A program made the position numbers and the translations under genes. DNA of 35,299 bases from Burkholderiales bacterium (GTDB lineage Bacteria; Pseudomonadota; Gammaproteobacteria; Burkholderiales; Burkholderiaceae_C), in NCBI GenBank assembly GCA_025360385.1, contig JANYCG010000084.1:1-35299 (forward strand). The letters are read 5' to 3'. Positions within the stretch are counted from its first letter, which is position 1. Every line of letters starts with the position of its first letter. Positions 1 through 8,850 of the stretch are shown here, piece after piece. The notes under the pieces are model-generated. The model did not search any database. It saw nothing but the letters and a program-made list of their open reading frames with translations, and was not told the origin of the DNA.

Positions 1-1
1 C

Positions 2-430
2 CAGAACGGCGTCATCCTTGCGCGCGGTAGTGCAAACGGCGGCTATGTGCTGTTCGTCAAGGACGGGCATCTGGTGTTTGACTACAACTTCTTCCACACC
101 CACACCCAGGTGCGCGCCTCACGCCCGCTGCCGTCAGGCCCGTGTATCGCCGGTGTGCGAGTAGACCGGGCCGGCAAGACCGGCACCGCCACGCTGGTGG
201 TGGACGGCGCTGCTTGTGGTGCCGTGGAGATCGCCGAAATGGCCGTCATGGTTTCGTCCACCGGCATGGATGTGGGGCGTTCCATCGCGCCGGTCTGCCA
301 TGACTACGAACCGCCCGGCGTGTTTGAAGGCGTGCTGCGATCCGTCACCGTGGAAGTGGCGGCCTCGCGTCCACCCGAGGTCAGGCGCGAGGCCCTGGTG
401 GCAGAACGCGTCACCCAGGGGCTGCAATGA
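2..430 (+). CDS. Sulfatase, C-terminal fragment (5' end outside window)
   Basis: This is the last 142 codons of a gene entering from the left, in the frame starting at base 2 and ending in TGA at 428-430. The residues resemble the C-terminal beta-sandwich that follows the catalytic domain in large arylsulfatases: an opening NGVILARG, then GGYVLFVKDGHLVFDYNFF, then TATLVVDG, then DVGRSIAPVCHDYEPP and a closing strand FEGVLRSVTVEV. In that family the stretch corresponds to the conserved 'DVG(R)...S..Y..PF.F.G' region. The catalytic Cys/Ser-x-Pro-x-Arg motif would lie upstream and cannot be checked. It converges on the TetR gene with about 85 bp between stop codons. The fold assignment is by family resemblance and the substrate is unknown. 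Confidence 0.72.
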   Translation, partial: QNGVILARGSANGGYVLFVKDGHLVFDYNFFHTHTQVRASRPLPSGPCIAGVRVDRAGKTGTATLVVDGAACGAVEIAEMAVMVSSTGMDVGRSIAPVCHDYEPPGVFEGVLRSVTVEVAASRPPEVRREALVAERVTQGLQ

Positions 431-514
431 GTCAATGTGATACCCGTGCGCTCCTGATGCCCTGAAGTCGGCGGCTTTTGACCGACAGTGACGCCTCAAT
501 GAATGCCCGCGGTG

Positions 515-1201
515 TTACGGCGACGGCTCCCTGTCAGTCTTTTGCCCGCCAATGGGCGCGGCCATACCCGCAGCCAAAAAATCGACGCTGTTGCAGACCA
601 TCATGTTGTAGCTCCGTGTTTTGGTGGCCGTCACGCGCCCATTGGCATGAATCCAGCGCGCAATGCAGTAGGCCGTCTCGCTTTCAAGCACTGCGAAGCG
701 GCCGTTGAACACGCGCGTCGGCAAATCAGGCAGCAGGCGACGAAGCATGCGGGTAAAACGGGCGTGGGTGCTCATGGCTTGCGGGTCAATCATTTCCCGA
801 ATGTGAAGCTGCGGACTGAACAGCGCCTGCGCAAGCAAGCGCACATAATCCGGCCCCCAGGGCGTGGTTTTAACGACTTCACCCAGTACGCCCACCGTGG
901 TCATGACAAGCGCGTAAATGCTGCCGTCGTTGCCCGTCGCTTCCAGCTGATCAAGGTGTTTGTCTCTGAGGACGTTGATGGCACGCAGGCGCCGGTCAAT
1001 GACGGCCGCGACCAGGGCCTCGCGGGACCCAAAATGGTAGTGCGCGGCAGACAGGTTGCTCTGGCCACTGGCCCGCACGATCTCGCGGATCGACACCTTG
1101 TCGATGCCATTCTCGGCAAACAAGCGCTCCGCGACGTCCAGCAGCAGCGTCGGCGTTGCCGCCATCACCTGGCCGTCTGCCGATTTGGCGCCAGGGTTCA
1201 T
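515..1201 (-). CDS. TetR/AcrR-family transcriptional regulator
   Basis: A 228-residue regulator. An N-terminal helix-turn-helix covers about residues 17-65, with LLLDVAERLFAENG, then a TetR-type recognition segment (VSIREIVRASG) and the typical AHYHFGSREALVAAVI. The remainder is a variable helical ligand-binding domain. The frame stays open up to 1348, but the first 49 residues of the longer form do not look like a TetR N terminus and would overlap the neighbour's promoter, so ATG at 1201 is preferred; ATG at 1165 is another option. There is no clear ribosome-binding site. The gene is divergent from the aldolase-family gene at 1352, so it probably controls that gene and itself, perhaps in response to the lyase substrate. 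The regulatory link is inference from position. Confidence 0.88.
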   Translation of the reverse strand: MNPGAKSADGQVMAATPTLLLDVAERLFAENGIDKVSIREIVRASGQSNLSAAHYHFGSREALVAAVIDRRLRAINVLRDKHLDQLEATGNDGSIYALVMTTVGVLGEVVKTTPWGPDYVRLLAQALFSPQLHIREMIDPQAMSTHARFTRMLRRLLPDLPTRVFNGRFAVLESETAYCIARWIHANGRVTATKTRSYNMMVCNSVDFLAAGMAAPIGGQKTDREPSP

Positions 1202-1274
1202 GAAAAATGCTGCATGACGACGCAGCGGCAAAGCCTCAGACAGAAGGTTTGACGCACACGGGACTGGCAATGGG

Positions 1275-1298
1275 GCATGCCTAAATTGTAATTCATGC
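1275..1298. promoter_or_regulatory. Possible TetR operator between divergent genes
   Basis: Inverted repeat GCATG (1275-1279) and CATGC (1294-1298) with a 14-bp AT-rich spacer. It lies in the 150-bp gap between the TetR gene (start 1201) and the lyase gene (start 1352). Length and symmetry fit a TetR dimer site, but the arms are only 5 bp, so this is tentative. Confidence 0.3.
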
Positions 1299-1351
1299 GA
1301 ATTAAGCGGGGCCGTAGCCATTGCACGGTTCGCCACGCCATAATCCACCTC

Positions 1352-2290
1352 ATGTCAAATATCCCCCGCATCCAAGGCGTCCTGTCTCCCGTGCTGACGC
1401 CGTTCAAAGCCAATCTTGAGCCCGACGTGCCGCGCTACATTGCACATTGCAAATGGTTGCTGGCCAACAACGTGGGTCTGGCGATTTTCGGCACGAATTC
1501 GGAGGCTGCGTCGCTGTCGGTTTCAGAGCGGCTTGCGCTGACCGACGCCTTGCTGGCCGCTGGCATCCCCGCCCACCGCATGATGCCGGGCACGGGCGCA
1601 TGCTCGTTCACAGATGCCGTCACGTTGACCAAACATGCCGCAACCAGCGGCGCGGCCGGTTGCCTGATGCTGCCACCGTTTTATTTCAAGGGCGTATCAG
1701 ACGAAGGCCTGTACGCCTATTACTCCGAAGTGATCGAGCGCGTGGGCAATGCCAATCTCAAGGTCTACCTGTATCACATCCCTGCCGTGTCGGGCGTGCC
1801 GATCACGCTGAACCTGATTGCCATGTTGCGCAAGGCTTACCCCGACACCGTGGTCGGCGTGAAGGATTCCTCCGGCGTGTGGGACAACACCAAGGCCATG
1901 ATCGATCAGTTTGCCAAAGACGGTTTCGACGTGTTCCCAGGCAGCGAGCTGCCACTGACTCAGGCCCTGGCCATCGGCGGCGTGGGCTGCATCAGCGCCA
2001 CCGCCAACGTCAACCCGGCCGCCATCCACGCGGTGTATGCCGCCTACACGGCAAACGGCGGCACGCCCGAGACCGCAGCGCTGCAAGCCGGAATCGACTC
2101 GGTGCGCAAAATCTTCCAGGCCCTGGTGATGATTCCGGCCATGAAACGCGTGGCGGCCGAGTTTTCAGGCCAGCCCGAGTGGGCCACCGTGCGGCCGCCC
2201 TTGACCCAACTGGACGCGGCCGTGGTGCCAAACCTGCTGGCCCAGCTCAAGGCGCTTGGGTTTGACATGCCAGGGTTTTCGCGGCAGTAG
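1352..2290 (+). CDS. Dihydrodipicolinate synthase family aldolase/lyase
   Basis: A 312-residue class I aldolase of the DapA/NAL superfamily (TIM barrel forming a Schiff base with pyruvate or a related 2-oxo acid). The sequence shows the GTNSE version of the GTTGE pyruvate loop (47-51), the proton-relay tyrosine in LYHIP (Y141) and the Schiff-base lysine in VVGVKDSS (K171). The start at 1352 gives a normal N terminus (SNIPRIQGVLSPVLTPF); upstream in-frame residues are foreign to the family. Its length is usual for the family. It stands alone beside a TetR gene rather than among lysine-biosynthesis genes, so a catabolic aldolase, for example for a sugar acid or hydroxy acid, is more likely than DapA itself. 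The substrate cannot be read from the sequence. Confidence 0.88.
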   Translation: MSNIPRIQGVLSPVLTPFKANLEPDVPRYIAHCKWLLANNVGLAIFGTNSEAASLSVSERLALTDALLAAGIPAHRMMPGTGACSFTDAVTLTKHAATSGAAGCLMLPPFYFKGVSDEGLYAYYSEVIERVGNANLKVYLYHIPAVSGVPITLNLIAMLRKAYPDTVVGVKDSSGVWDNTKAMIDQFAKDGFDVFPGSELPLTQALAIGGVGCISATANVNPAAIHAVYAAYTANGGTPETAALQAGIDSVRKIFQALVMIPAMKRVAAEFSGQPEWATVRPPLTQLDAAVVPNLLAQLKALGFDMPGFSRQ

Positions 2291-2397
2291 ACAGATTCGG
2301 GGAATTCAGCAAGGCCTGCAAATGATTTTGTGGCCTTGACCAGCCTTTGAAGTGATGTGCGCTCTTGAAAATGCCGAATATTCCTGTGGTTATTGCA

Positions 2398-2420
2398 TAG
2401 TTTGCTTCATAAAATATAGC
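2398..2420 (+). repeat. Dispersed AT-rich 23-nt element, copy A
   Basis: A 23-nt element starting TAGTTTG and ending TATAGC, in the 227-bp gap between the lyase and the duplicated membrane protein. It shares length and both ends with the copies at 10892-10914 and 31464-31486. The rest of this gap shows no gene. Confidence 0.6.
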
Positions 2421-2517
2421 GATTGAAATTTGTGGCAGGAACAAACCATCCACAGCCAGGTGGAAAAAACGCGTTTTTTGGTCTCACCAAACACCCTTTT
2501 TTTGCCACAATCCAAAC

Positions 2518-3858
2518 ATGGCCACCTTGACTGCCCACATTGCGTCAGCGGCACCCGCGCAATACATCGGCAGCTCGCATTTCCGGCGAGCGCGCATTGT
2601 TTTGTTGCTGGGCAGTTCGGCGTCGATTTTCATTGGCGTACCCTGGGCGCTATTTTTTGCGTTTCGCGGCGATTGGACGGTTGCCGCATCTGACTTCGCG
2701 GTAACGCTGGCCGGCGTGGTCGCCGTGCAAATGACTCGCCACAACCGCCTACGTCCAGCGGCCCTGGTGCTGGTCATCAGCCTGTTTGTGCGGCTGGTGG
2801 GCATGGCCACTGTATTTGATGTGCCAAGCGTACTGGTGCCGCGCAGCGTGCACCATTACCTGATTCCCCTGGGGCTGGCCGCTTCCCTTCTGCTCAAGCG
2901 CGAGACCGCCCTATTGCGCGCCGGACTGGCCATCGGTTGCATGGCGGTGGTGGTGTTTCTGGAAGCCACAGAATTTGGTTTTGACACCGACCAGGCGCTG
3001 CCGGACAGCATCCGCGAGCCGGGCACTTGGATGCACAACTTGAGCGCCATGCTCGTGATGTTTTTGCTGCTGCACGTCTTCGTGGCGGACATTGACCGCT
3101 TGGAGTCCCGCTTGCTGCGCTGGCGCCAGGTGGTGGTCAAACTGGCCCGCAAGCTGCTGCCCTTGCAAGTGACGAAGTGGCTGGCGCGGCTCAGCCAATC
3201 CCCCACCGCTGTGGCGTCAGCGCGGGAACCCGACAAGGCACCCGTCCCCACCCATGAATGGTTGCAGAAACGAGCGCAACGCGTGCAGCTGATGGTGATG
3301 GCCAGCAGTGCCATGCTGTTCGTATTTGGCCTTGGTTTTGCCGTCTATTTCGGCCTGCGCGGCTTGATGCCGCTGGTGGTGAGCAGTGCCTTGCTTGCCG
3401 CGATGGGGCTTGCGCTGGTGTTCCAAATCCACGGCACACACAAGCGCAGCGCCACGGTGGCTCTGGCGTGCGGGGTGATGGGCGTCATTTTTCTAATCTC
3501 AGCCGTCATCGACGTTCCAACCGCGTCCACGGCCCGGGCCACGCATTACTGGTTTCTGCCGCTGGCACTGGGGATCTACTTTTTATTGCGTGACGAACCG
3601 GCCTGGATCCACTTTGGCTTGCCCGCTGTTTGCCTACTGGCTTTTGTCGCCCTGGCCAGCAGCCACTGGGGCTTGCAGACTGGCTATGTTTTGCCAGAAA
3701 CTGACCGCCCGCCGCCCTGGCTGATTTGTGCGTCGGCCTTGGGCACTTTGCAACTGCTGGTGCATATGCTGGTGGGGGATGTCAGCCATCTGACGGCGTG
3801 GCTGCAAAACACCAGCGATTTGTTGTTGGCCTTGATGCCAGGCCGGCCGCGCCGTTAA
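2518..3858 (+). CDS. Integral membrane protein with two tandem copies of one sensor-like module
   Basis: A 446-residue polytopic protein with no recognised catalytic domain. Residues about 22-200 and 252-430 are two copies of the same multi-helix unit, offset by about 231 residues. DVPSVLVPRSVHHYLIPLGL (101-120) matches DVPTASTARATHYWFLPLAL (332-351), LLLKRE (124-129) matches FLLRDE (355-360), and LLLHVFVADIDRLES (183-197) matches LLVHMLVGDVSHLTA (413-427). A cytosolic, basic, Ser/Pro-rich linker (about 201-251) joins them. Such modules recall the N-terminal membrane-sensing part of some GGDEF or nucleotide-cyclase proteins, but that comparison is from memory. The gene is monocistronic, and its stop overlaps the stop of the convergent cusF-like gene by four bases. 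Function unknown. Confidence 0.8.
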   Translation: MATLTAHIASAAPAQYIGSSHFRRARIVLLLGSSASIFIGVPWALFFAFRGDWTVAASDFAVTLAGVVAVQMTRHNRLRPAALVLVISLFVRLVGMATVFDVPSVLVPRSVHHYLIPLGLAASLLLKRETALLRAGLAIGCMAVVVFLEATEFGFDTDQALPDSIREPGTWMHNLSAMLVMFLLLHVFVADIDRLESRLLRWRQVVVKLARKLLPLQVTKWLARLSQSPTAVASAREPDKAPVPTHEWLQKRAQRVQLMVMASSAMLFVFGLGFAVYFGLRGLMPLVVSSALLAAMGLALVFQIHGTHKRSATVALACGVMGVIFLISAVIDVPTASTARATHYWFLPLALGIYFLLRDEPAWIHFGLPAVCLLAFVALASSHWGLQTGYVLPETDRPPPWLICASALGTLQLLVHMLVGDVSHLTAWLQNTSDLLLALMPGRPRR

Positions 3859-4226
3859 GGCCGCGACAGGTATTGCCCTGGCGATTTGACCGCGCCAATG
3901 ACATAGTCTTTGCCGATCTGCCTGAACTCAAACTCGACCTGCGCGCCTTCGGTGAGTTTGTCAAACAGCGCCTTGTCGGGCACCTTGAACCCCATGGTCA
4001 TGCCCGGCCAGCCCAGGCTCTTGACGGGTTCGTGTGCCAAGGTGACTACGCCAGCCTTGATGTCCACCTTTTTAACAGTGCCTTTGGTCACGTGGTTCGC
4101 TTGAGCGCCGGCGGCAGGCTTGGCGGCCATGTCGCTGTTTGCCTCGTCGCCCATTTTTTGCTGGGCCTGGGTTGCCGTGGCCGAAAGCCCTGCGAGAACG
4201 AAGATAGAGACAGGGAGTTTTTTCAT
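3855..4226 (-). CDS. cusF: CusF-like periplasmic Cu(I)/Ag(I)-binding protein
   Basis: A 123-residue exported protein. A signal peptide (KKLPVSIFVLAGLSATATQA) is followed by a low-complexity stretch, then the CusF OB-fold. All four metal-site residues known from E. coli CusF are present with the same spacing: H65, W73 (cation-pi Trp), M76 and M78, within HEPVKSLGWPGMTM. CusF delivers Cu(I) or Ag(I) in the periplasm to the CusB adaptor. The gene follows cusA on the same strand after 116 bp, a gap holding an AT-rich repeat, so it could be the last gene of the cluster or have its own promoter. An in-frame ATG at 4247 is the alternative start; the one chosen gives a clean signal peptide. Confidence 0.88.
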   Translation of the reverse strand: MKKLPVSIFVLAGLSATATQAQQKMGDEANSDMAAKPAAGAQANHVTKGTVKKVDIKAGVVTLAHEPVKSLGWPGMTMGFKVPDKALFDKLTEGAQVEFEFRQIGKDYVIGAVKSPGQYLSRP

Positions 4227-4246
4227 GTTGATTTCATTGAGGTGCA

Positions 4247-4264
4247 CGTCAAATCTGTCGTCAA
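4247..4264 (-). promoter_or_regulatory. Direct repeat TTGACG-N6-TTGACG upstream of cusF
   Basis: On the minus strand TTGACG occurs twice with a 12-bp period (plus-strand CGTCAA at 4247-4252 and 4259-4264), 21 bp before the cusF start. It could be half-sites for a response regulator or a -35 region. This is position and repetition only; no match to a known copper box is claimed. Confidence 0.25.
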
Positions 4265-4278
4265 TTGGCTTGAGACAT

Positions 4279-4301
4279 GATATATTATTTATAGCAAACT
4301 A
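4279..4301 (-). repeat. Dispersed AT-rich 23-nt element, copy C
   Basis: On the minus strand this begins TAGTTTG and runs through an all A/T core to TATATC, close to copies A, B and D. It sits between cusA and cusF and could supply a -10-like sequence for cusF. Confidence 0.5.
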
Positions 4302-4342
4302 TTGTTACTAAATGGGAATTTCAGGTCAATTTATACCCTGAG

Positions 4343-7300
4343 TCATGACGTTTTCGTATTTTTGCGCCGCATCAGCAGATACACCGCCGGAATTACAAAC
4401 ATCGACAAAATCGGTGCCGTGATCATGCCGCCCACCATGGGTGCGGCAATGCGCTGCATCACCTCGGAGCCGGTGCCCGTCCCCCACATGATAGGCAACA
4501 AACCGGCCAAAATGACAGCGACTGTCATGGCTTTTGGCCGCACGCGCAGCACGGCACCTTCGCGGATCGCGTCGAGCAAATCTGCGGCACTGGTCTTGCC
4601 TTGTGCGATGCGCTCGTCCCATGCCGTCTTGAGGAACAGCAGCATGATGACGCCGAACTCTGCCGATACGCCCGCCAGTGCAATAAAACCCACGGCCCCC
4701 GCCACCGAGAGGTTATAAGCCAGCAGGTACAGCAGCCAGATGCCGCCGATCAGCGCGAACGGCAAGGTGGCCATGATCAAAATTGCCTCGCCAAAGCTTG
4801 AAAAGGTCAAATAGAGCAGCACAAAGATGATGAGCAAAGTGAAGGGCACAACCATCTTGAGCCTGGCGGTGGCGCGTTCCAGAAACTCGAACTGGCCTGA
4901 CCAGGAGACTGAATAACCCGGCGGCAGTTTGACCTGCCGGGTGACCGCTTGCTGCATGTCCTGCACGGCAGAACGCAAGTCGCGCCCGCGGATGTCCACA
5001 TAGACCCAGCCCGACAGGCGTGCGTTTTCGCTGCGCAACATGGGTGGGCCATCGGTAATCCGGATGTCGGCGACGTCGCCCAGCACCAGGCGCTGGCCGT
5101 TTTCCGACACGATGGGCAGCTTGCGCAGCTTGTCCAGTGAATCCCTTGTCTCGCGCGGGTAACGCATGTTGATCGGGAAGCGTTGCAGGCCTTCGACCGT
5201 CTCTCCAATGTTGTCACCGCCCACGGCCGAGGTGATAACGGCCTGCACGTCGGCGATGTTCATGCCAAAACGGGCGGCCGCATCGCGGTTGATGTTCACG
5301 TCCACATAACGTCCGCCCGTCAGACGTTCCGCCAGTGCGCTGCTGACACCGGGCACGTCTTTGAGCGCCTTTTCAATCTCGCCGGTCAGGCGGTCAATCG
5401 TGGCCAGATCAGCCCCCGCCACCTTCACACCGACGGGGCTCTTGATGCCGGTGGCCAACATGTCGATGCGGTTGCGGATCGGCGGCACCCAGATGTTGGC
5501 CAGGCCGGGCACCCTGACGATTGCGTCCAGCTCATCCACCAGTTTGTCCTGCGTCATGCCGGGTCGCCACTGGTCTTTGGGCTTGAACTGGATGGTGGTC
5601 TCGAACATCTCCAGGGGTGCGGGGTCGGTGGCGGTTTCGGCCCGCCCGGCCTTGCCATAAACGCTAAGCACTTCGGGCACGGTTTTGATCAGCCGATCCG
5701 TCTGTTGCAACAACTCGCTGGCCTTGCCTGCCGACAAACCCGGCAACGCAGATGGCATGTAGAGCAAATCGCCCTCGTCCAGACGCGGCATGAATTCACC
5801 GCCAATGTGCTGCAAAGGCCACAGGCTCAAGCCCAGCAGAAGCCCGGCAACTGCCAGCGTGGCTTTTGGCCAGCTCAGCACCAGGTTCAGCAACGGGCGG
5901 TAAGCAGCAATCAGCAATCGATTCAGAGGGTTGGCCTTTTCGTCCGGGATGCGACCCCGAATCAAGTAGCCCATCAACACCGGAATCAGCGTCACAGACA
6001 ACGCCGCCGCCCCCGCCATGGCGTAGGTCTTGGTGAAGGCCAGTGGCGAGAACAAGCGCCCTTCCTGCGCTTCCAGCGTGAACACAGGAATGAAGGACAA
6101 GGTGATGATGAGCAGCGAGAAGAACAGCGCGGGGCCGACCTCGGCGGCAGCTTCCCCAATCACCTGCCAGCGGGCATCGCCGTCCAGCTTTTGGTCTGGG
6201 TGCTTGCGGCTCCATAGCTCCAGGTGCTTGTGGGCGTTCTCAATCATCACCACAGCAGCGTCCACCATGGCGCCGATGGCAATGGCAATACCGCCCAGCG
6301 ACATGATGTTGGCGTTCACCCCCTGGTAGTGCATCACGATGAAGGCGGCCAGGATGCCCAACGGCAAGGACACGATGGCGACCAGGGCTGAACGCAGGTG
6401 GAACAAGAAAATGAAGCACACGACGGCCACCACCGCAAACTCTTCCAGCAGCTTGTGGCCCAGGTTTTCCACCGCCCGTTCGATCAGGCCGGAGCGGTCG
6501 TAAACGGGCACGATCTCCACGCCTTTTGGCAGGCTGGCTTGCAGGGTTTTGATTTTGGCCTTGACGGCGGCAATGGTTTCCAGCGCGTTCTTGCCCGAGC
6601 GCATCACGATCACGCCGCCTGCGGCTTCACCTTCACCGTCTAACTCGCCAATGCCTCGGCGCATTTCTGGCCCAAGCTGGATGCGCGCTACGTCACCCAG
6701 GCGCACCGACACGCCCGTTTTGGCCGTCATCAGCGGGATTTTTCGAAAGTCGTCCAGCGATTGCAGGTACCCGCTGGCGCGCACCATGTAGTCGGCCTCG
6801 CCCAGCTCAAGCACCGAGCCGCCCGCTTCCTGGTTGCCCTTTTGAATGGCTTCGACCACCTTGGTGTGCGGGATGCCGTAGGCCGCCAGTTTGTCCGGTT
6901 GCAGCACGATCTGGTATTGGCGCACCATGCCGCCCACACTGGCCACCTCCGCCACGTTCGGCACCGTCTTGAGTTCGTACTTGAGGAACCAGTCTTGCAG
7001 GGCGCGAAGTTGTGACGCGTCCTGGGTGCCCGTGCGGTCCACCAGCGAATACTGGTAAATCCAGCCGACGCCAGTGGCATCCGGCCCCAGCGTGGCTTTG
7101 GCCGCGACGGGCAGGCGCGACTGCACCTGGTTCAGATATTCCAGCACGCGGGAGCGGGCCCAGTACAAATCCGTACCGTCTTCAAAAATCACATACACAA
7201 ACGAGTCGCCAAAAAACGAATACCCGCGCACCGTCTTTGCGCCGGGCACCGATAGCATGGTGGTGGTCAGAGGGTAGGTGACCTGGTTCTCGACAATGCG

Positions 7301-7474
7301 CGGTGCCTGGCCTGGGTACGTCGTGCGGATGATGACCTGCACGTCGGACAAATCTGGCAAGGCATCCAGCGGCGTTTTGATCACGCTGTACAGGCCCCAG
7401 GCGCTGACCAACACGGTGGACAGCAGCACCAAAAATCGGTTGACGATGGACCAGCGGATCAGATTGGCAATCAT
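4343..7474 (-). CDS. cusA: CusA-type heavy-metal RND efflux pump, Cu(I)/Ag(I)
   Basis: A 1043-residue inner-membrane RND transporter, full family length. The three methionines that bind Cu(I)/Ag(I) in E. coli CusA occur at the same numbers: M573 (in LYMPSALPG), M623 (in PLEMFETT) and M672 (in [12 protein letters not shown]). The proton-relay Asp of helix 4 is D405 ([19 protein letters not shown]). These residues point to monovalent copper/silver rather than the Zn/Co/Cd pumps of the CzcA type. The start ATG (7472-7474) overlaps the cusB stop as ATGA, so translation is probably coupled. It would form a trimer with the CusB adaptor and the CusC-like outer-membrane channel to export metal across both membranes using the proton gradient. 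Confidence 0.95.
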   Translation of the reverse strand: MIANLIRWSIVNRFLVLLSTVLVSAWGLYSVIKTPLDALPDLSDVQVIIRTTYPGQAPRIVENQVTYPLTTTMLSVPGAKTVRGYSFFGDSFVYVIFEDGTDLYWARSRVLEYLNQVQSRLPVAAKATLGPDATGVGWIYQYSLVDRTGTQDASQLRALQDWFLKYELKTVPNVAEVASVGGMVRQYQIVLQPDKLAAYGIPHTKVVEAIQKGNQEAGGSVLELGEADYMVRASGYLQSLDDFRKIPLMTAKTGVSVRLGDVARIQLGPEMRRGIGELDGEGEAAGGVIVMRSGKNALETIAAVKAKIKTLQASLPKGVEIVPVYDRSGLIERAVENLGHKLLEEFAVVAVVCFIFLFHLRSALVAIVSLPLGILAAFIVMHYQGVNANIMSLGGIAIAIGAMVDAAVVMIENAHKHLELWSRKHPDQKLDGDARWQVIGEAAAEVGPALFFSLLIITLSFIPVFTLEAQEGRLFSPLAFTKTYAMAGAAALSVTLIPVLMGYLIRGRIPDEKANPLNRLLIAAYRPLLNLVLSWPKATLAVAGLLLGLSLWPLQHIGGEFMPRLDEGDLLYMPSALPGLSAGKASELLQQTDRLIKTVPEVLSVYGKAGRAETATDPAPLEMFETTIQFKPKDQWRPGMTQDKLVDELDAIVRVPGLANIWVPPIRNRIDMLATGIKSPVGVKVAGADLATIDRLTGEIEKALKDVPGVSSALAERLTGGRYVDVNINRDAAARFGMNIADVQAVITSAVGGDNIGETVEGLQRFPINMRYPRETRDSLDKLRKLPIVSENGQRLVLGDVADIRITDGPPMLRSENARLSGWVYVDIRGRDLRSAVQDMQQAVTRQVKLPPGYSVSWSGQFEFLERATARLKMVVPFTLLIIFVLLYLTFSSFGEAILIMATLPFALIGGIWLLYLLAYNLSVAGAVGFIALAGVSAEFGVIMLLFLKTAWDERIAQGKTSAADLLDAIREGAVLRVRPKAMTVAVILAGLLPIMWGTGTGSEVMQRIAAPMVGGMITAPILSMFVIPAVYLLMRRKNTKTS

Positions 7475-8850
7475 GGCTTGCTCCCGACGGCATTGCCCTG
7501 CGCTTGGGGCACATCATTCAGTCGCGCCTGCACGCCTTTAAGGCTGGCCTCGGAGTCGATCAGGAACTGCGACGACACCACCACCCGCTGCCCAACTTGC
7601 AAGCCACGCTTGATTTCAGTCTGACCGCTGCTTTCGATACCGGTTTCCACTTCGACCGGGATGAATTTGCCTTTGTCCTGGGCCACCATCACCACCACCC
7701 GTGTGCCGGTTTGAATCACCGCCTCGGTGGGAATCAACAAGGATTTTGCCGCCCGCAGGTCCAGGAACTGCATGGCCACAAACATGCCGGGCACCAACAC
7801 GCCACTGGGGTTGGCCAGCTCCACGCGGGCCTTGAGCGTGCGGGTGGAAGCGTTGACTTCCGGCAAGACGGCCTGCACTGTACCGCGCAGGAGGGTGCCG
7901 GGTGCGGCCGCGCTGGTGGCCTGCACTTTGGCACCAGGGCGAATCAAGGCGGCTTGGCTTTCGGGCACCTCGGCATTGGCCCAGACCGTGGACAGGCTGT
8001 TGATGCGAAACAGGGTCGCGCCCGGCATCATCGTCATGCCTTCACGCGCCATGAGTTCGGTCACCACACCGCCAATGGGCGCCACCAGCGTGATGCGCGC
8101 CTGTGCCTGGCCGCTGCTTTCCACCGCTTTGACCTGGGCCTCGTTCATGCCCGCCAGGCGCATGCGCTGGCGGGCGGCGTCCACCAGCGGGCTGAGGCCA
8201 TGGCCCTGCATCGAGCGCACCGACAAAAACTCTTCCTGTGCCGCAATCCAGTCGGGTATGTACAACTCTGCCAATGGCTGGCCTTTGGCGACGCGATCCA
8301 GGGCAGCCCGCACCAGCAGCCGTTCCACATAGGCGGTGGCACGGGTCTGCACAATGGCCTGATCACGCTCGTTGAAAGCGATGTTGCCCACGGCGCTCAC
8401 CTGGGGCGACAGACTGCCTTCTGTCACCGGCGCAGTGCGCACGCCCAGGTTTTGCTGGATGCGCGGGCTGACCGTGACCTGGCTACCATCACTGTCGCTA
8501 TCGGCGTAAACCGGCACCAGCATCATGTCCATGAAGGGCGACTTGGCGGGTTTGTCAAACTGGTTGCCCGGCACCATGGGGTCGTGGTAATAGAGAATTT
8601 TGTGACCGGTCACCGGGTCCGTGTCACCAGCCTTGATGCCTGCGTTGATATGGCGGCGCGTGGCCTCTTCGCCCTGTGCAATGGTTTGCGGCATGGCAGC
8701 TGGTGCACCCGGCGTTGGCGGCGACATTGCCATGCCCAGGGCCATCCCCTGGTTCATTCCCAAGGCATACAGCCCGTAGCCGCCAGCGGCAAACGCGCCA
8801 GCGGCAATCAGGCCAAGCCACACCGTTTTCAGTTTTTGATTCATGTTCAT
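7471..8850 (-). CDS. cusB: CusB-type periplasmic adaptor (membrane fusion protein)
   Basis: A 459-residue efflux adaptor. An N-terminal anchor ([19 protein letters not shown]) leads into a Met-rich segment ([15 protein letters not shown]), as expected for the metal-receiving N terminus of CusB. A heavy-metal-binding domain follows at about 84-117 (YYHDPMVPG...[15 protein letters not shown]). The barrel-sandwich and helical hairpin regions then run to the C terminus ([41 protein letters not shown]). The start at 8850 gives an ATGA overlap with the preceding cusC-like gene. ATG at 8844 has better spacing (8 nt) from the GGAG and is equally possible. It links CusA to the outer-membrane factor and receives metal from CusF. 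Confidence 0.93.
   Translation of the reverse strand: MNMNQKLKTVWLGLIAAGAFAAGGYGLYALGMNQGMALGMAMSPPTPGAPAAMPQTIAQGEEATRRHINAGIKAGDTDPVTGHKILYYHDPMVPGNQFDKPAKSPFMDMMLVPVYADSDSDGSQVTVSPRIQQNLGVRTAPVTEGSLSPQVSAVGNIAFNERDQAIVQTRATAYVERLLVRAALDRVAKGQPLAELYIPDWIAAQEEFLSVRSMQGHGLSPLVDAARQRMRLAGMNEAQVKAVESSGQAQARITLVAPIGGVVTELMAREGMTMMPGATLFRINSLSTVWANAEVPESQAALIRPGAKVQATSAAAPGTLLRGTVQAVLPEVNASTRTLKARVELANPSGVLVPGMFVAMQFLDLRAAKSLLIPTEAVIQTGTRVVVMVAQDKGKFIPVEVETGIESSGQTEIKRGLQVGQRVVVSSQFLIDSEASLKGVQARLNDVPQAQGNAVGSKP

Noticed and set aside
1352-2290. Lysine-biosynthetic dapA.
   Set aside because: Solitary gene beside a TetR regulator, with GTNSE instead of GTTGE; family-level name retained.
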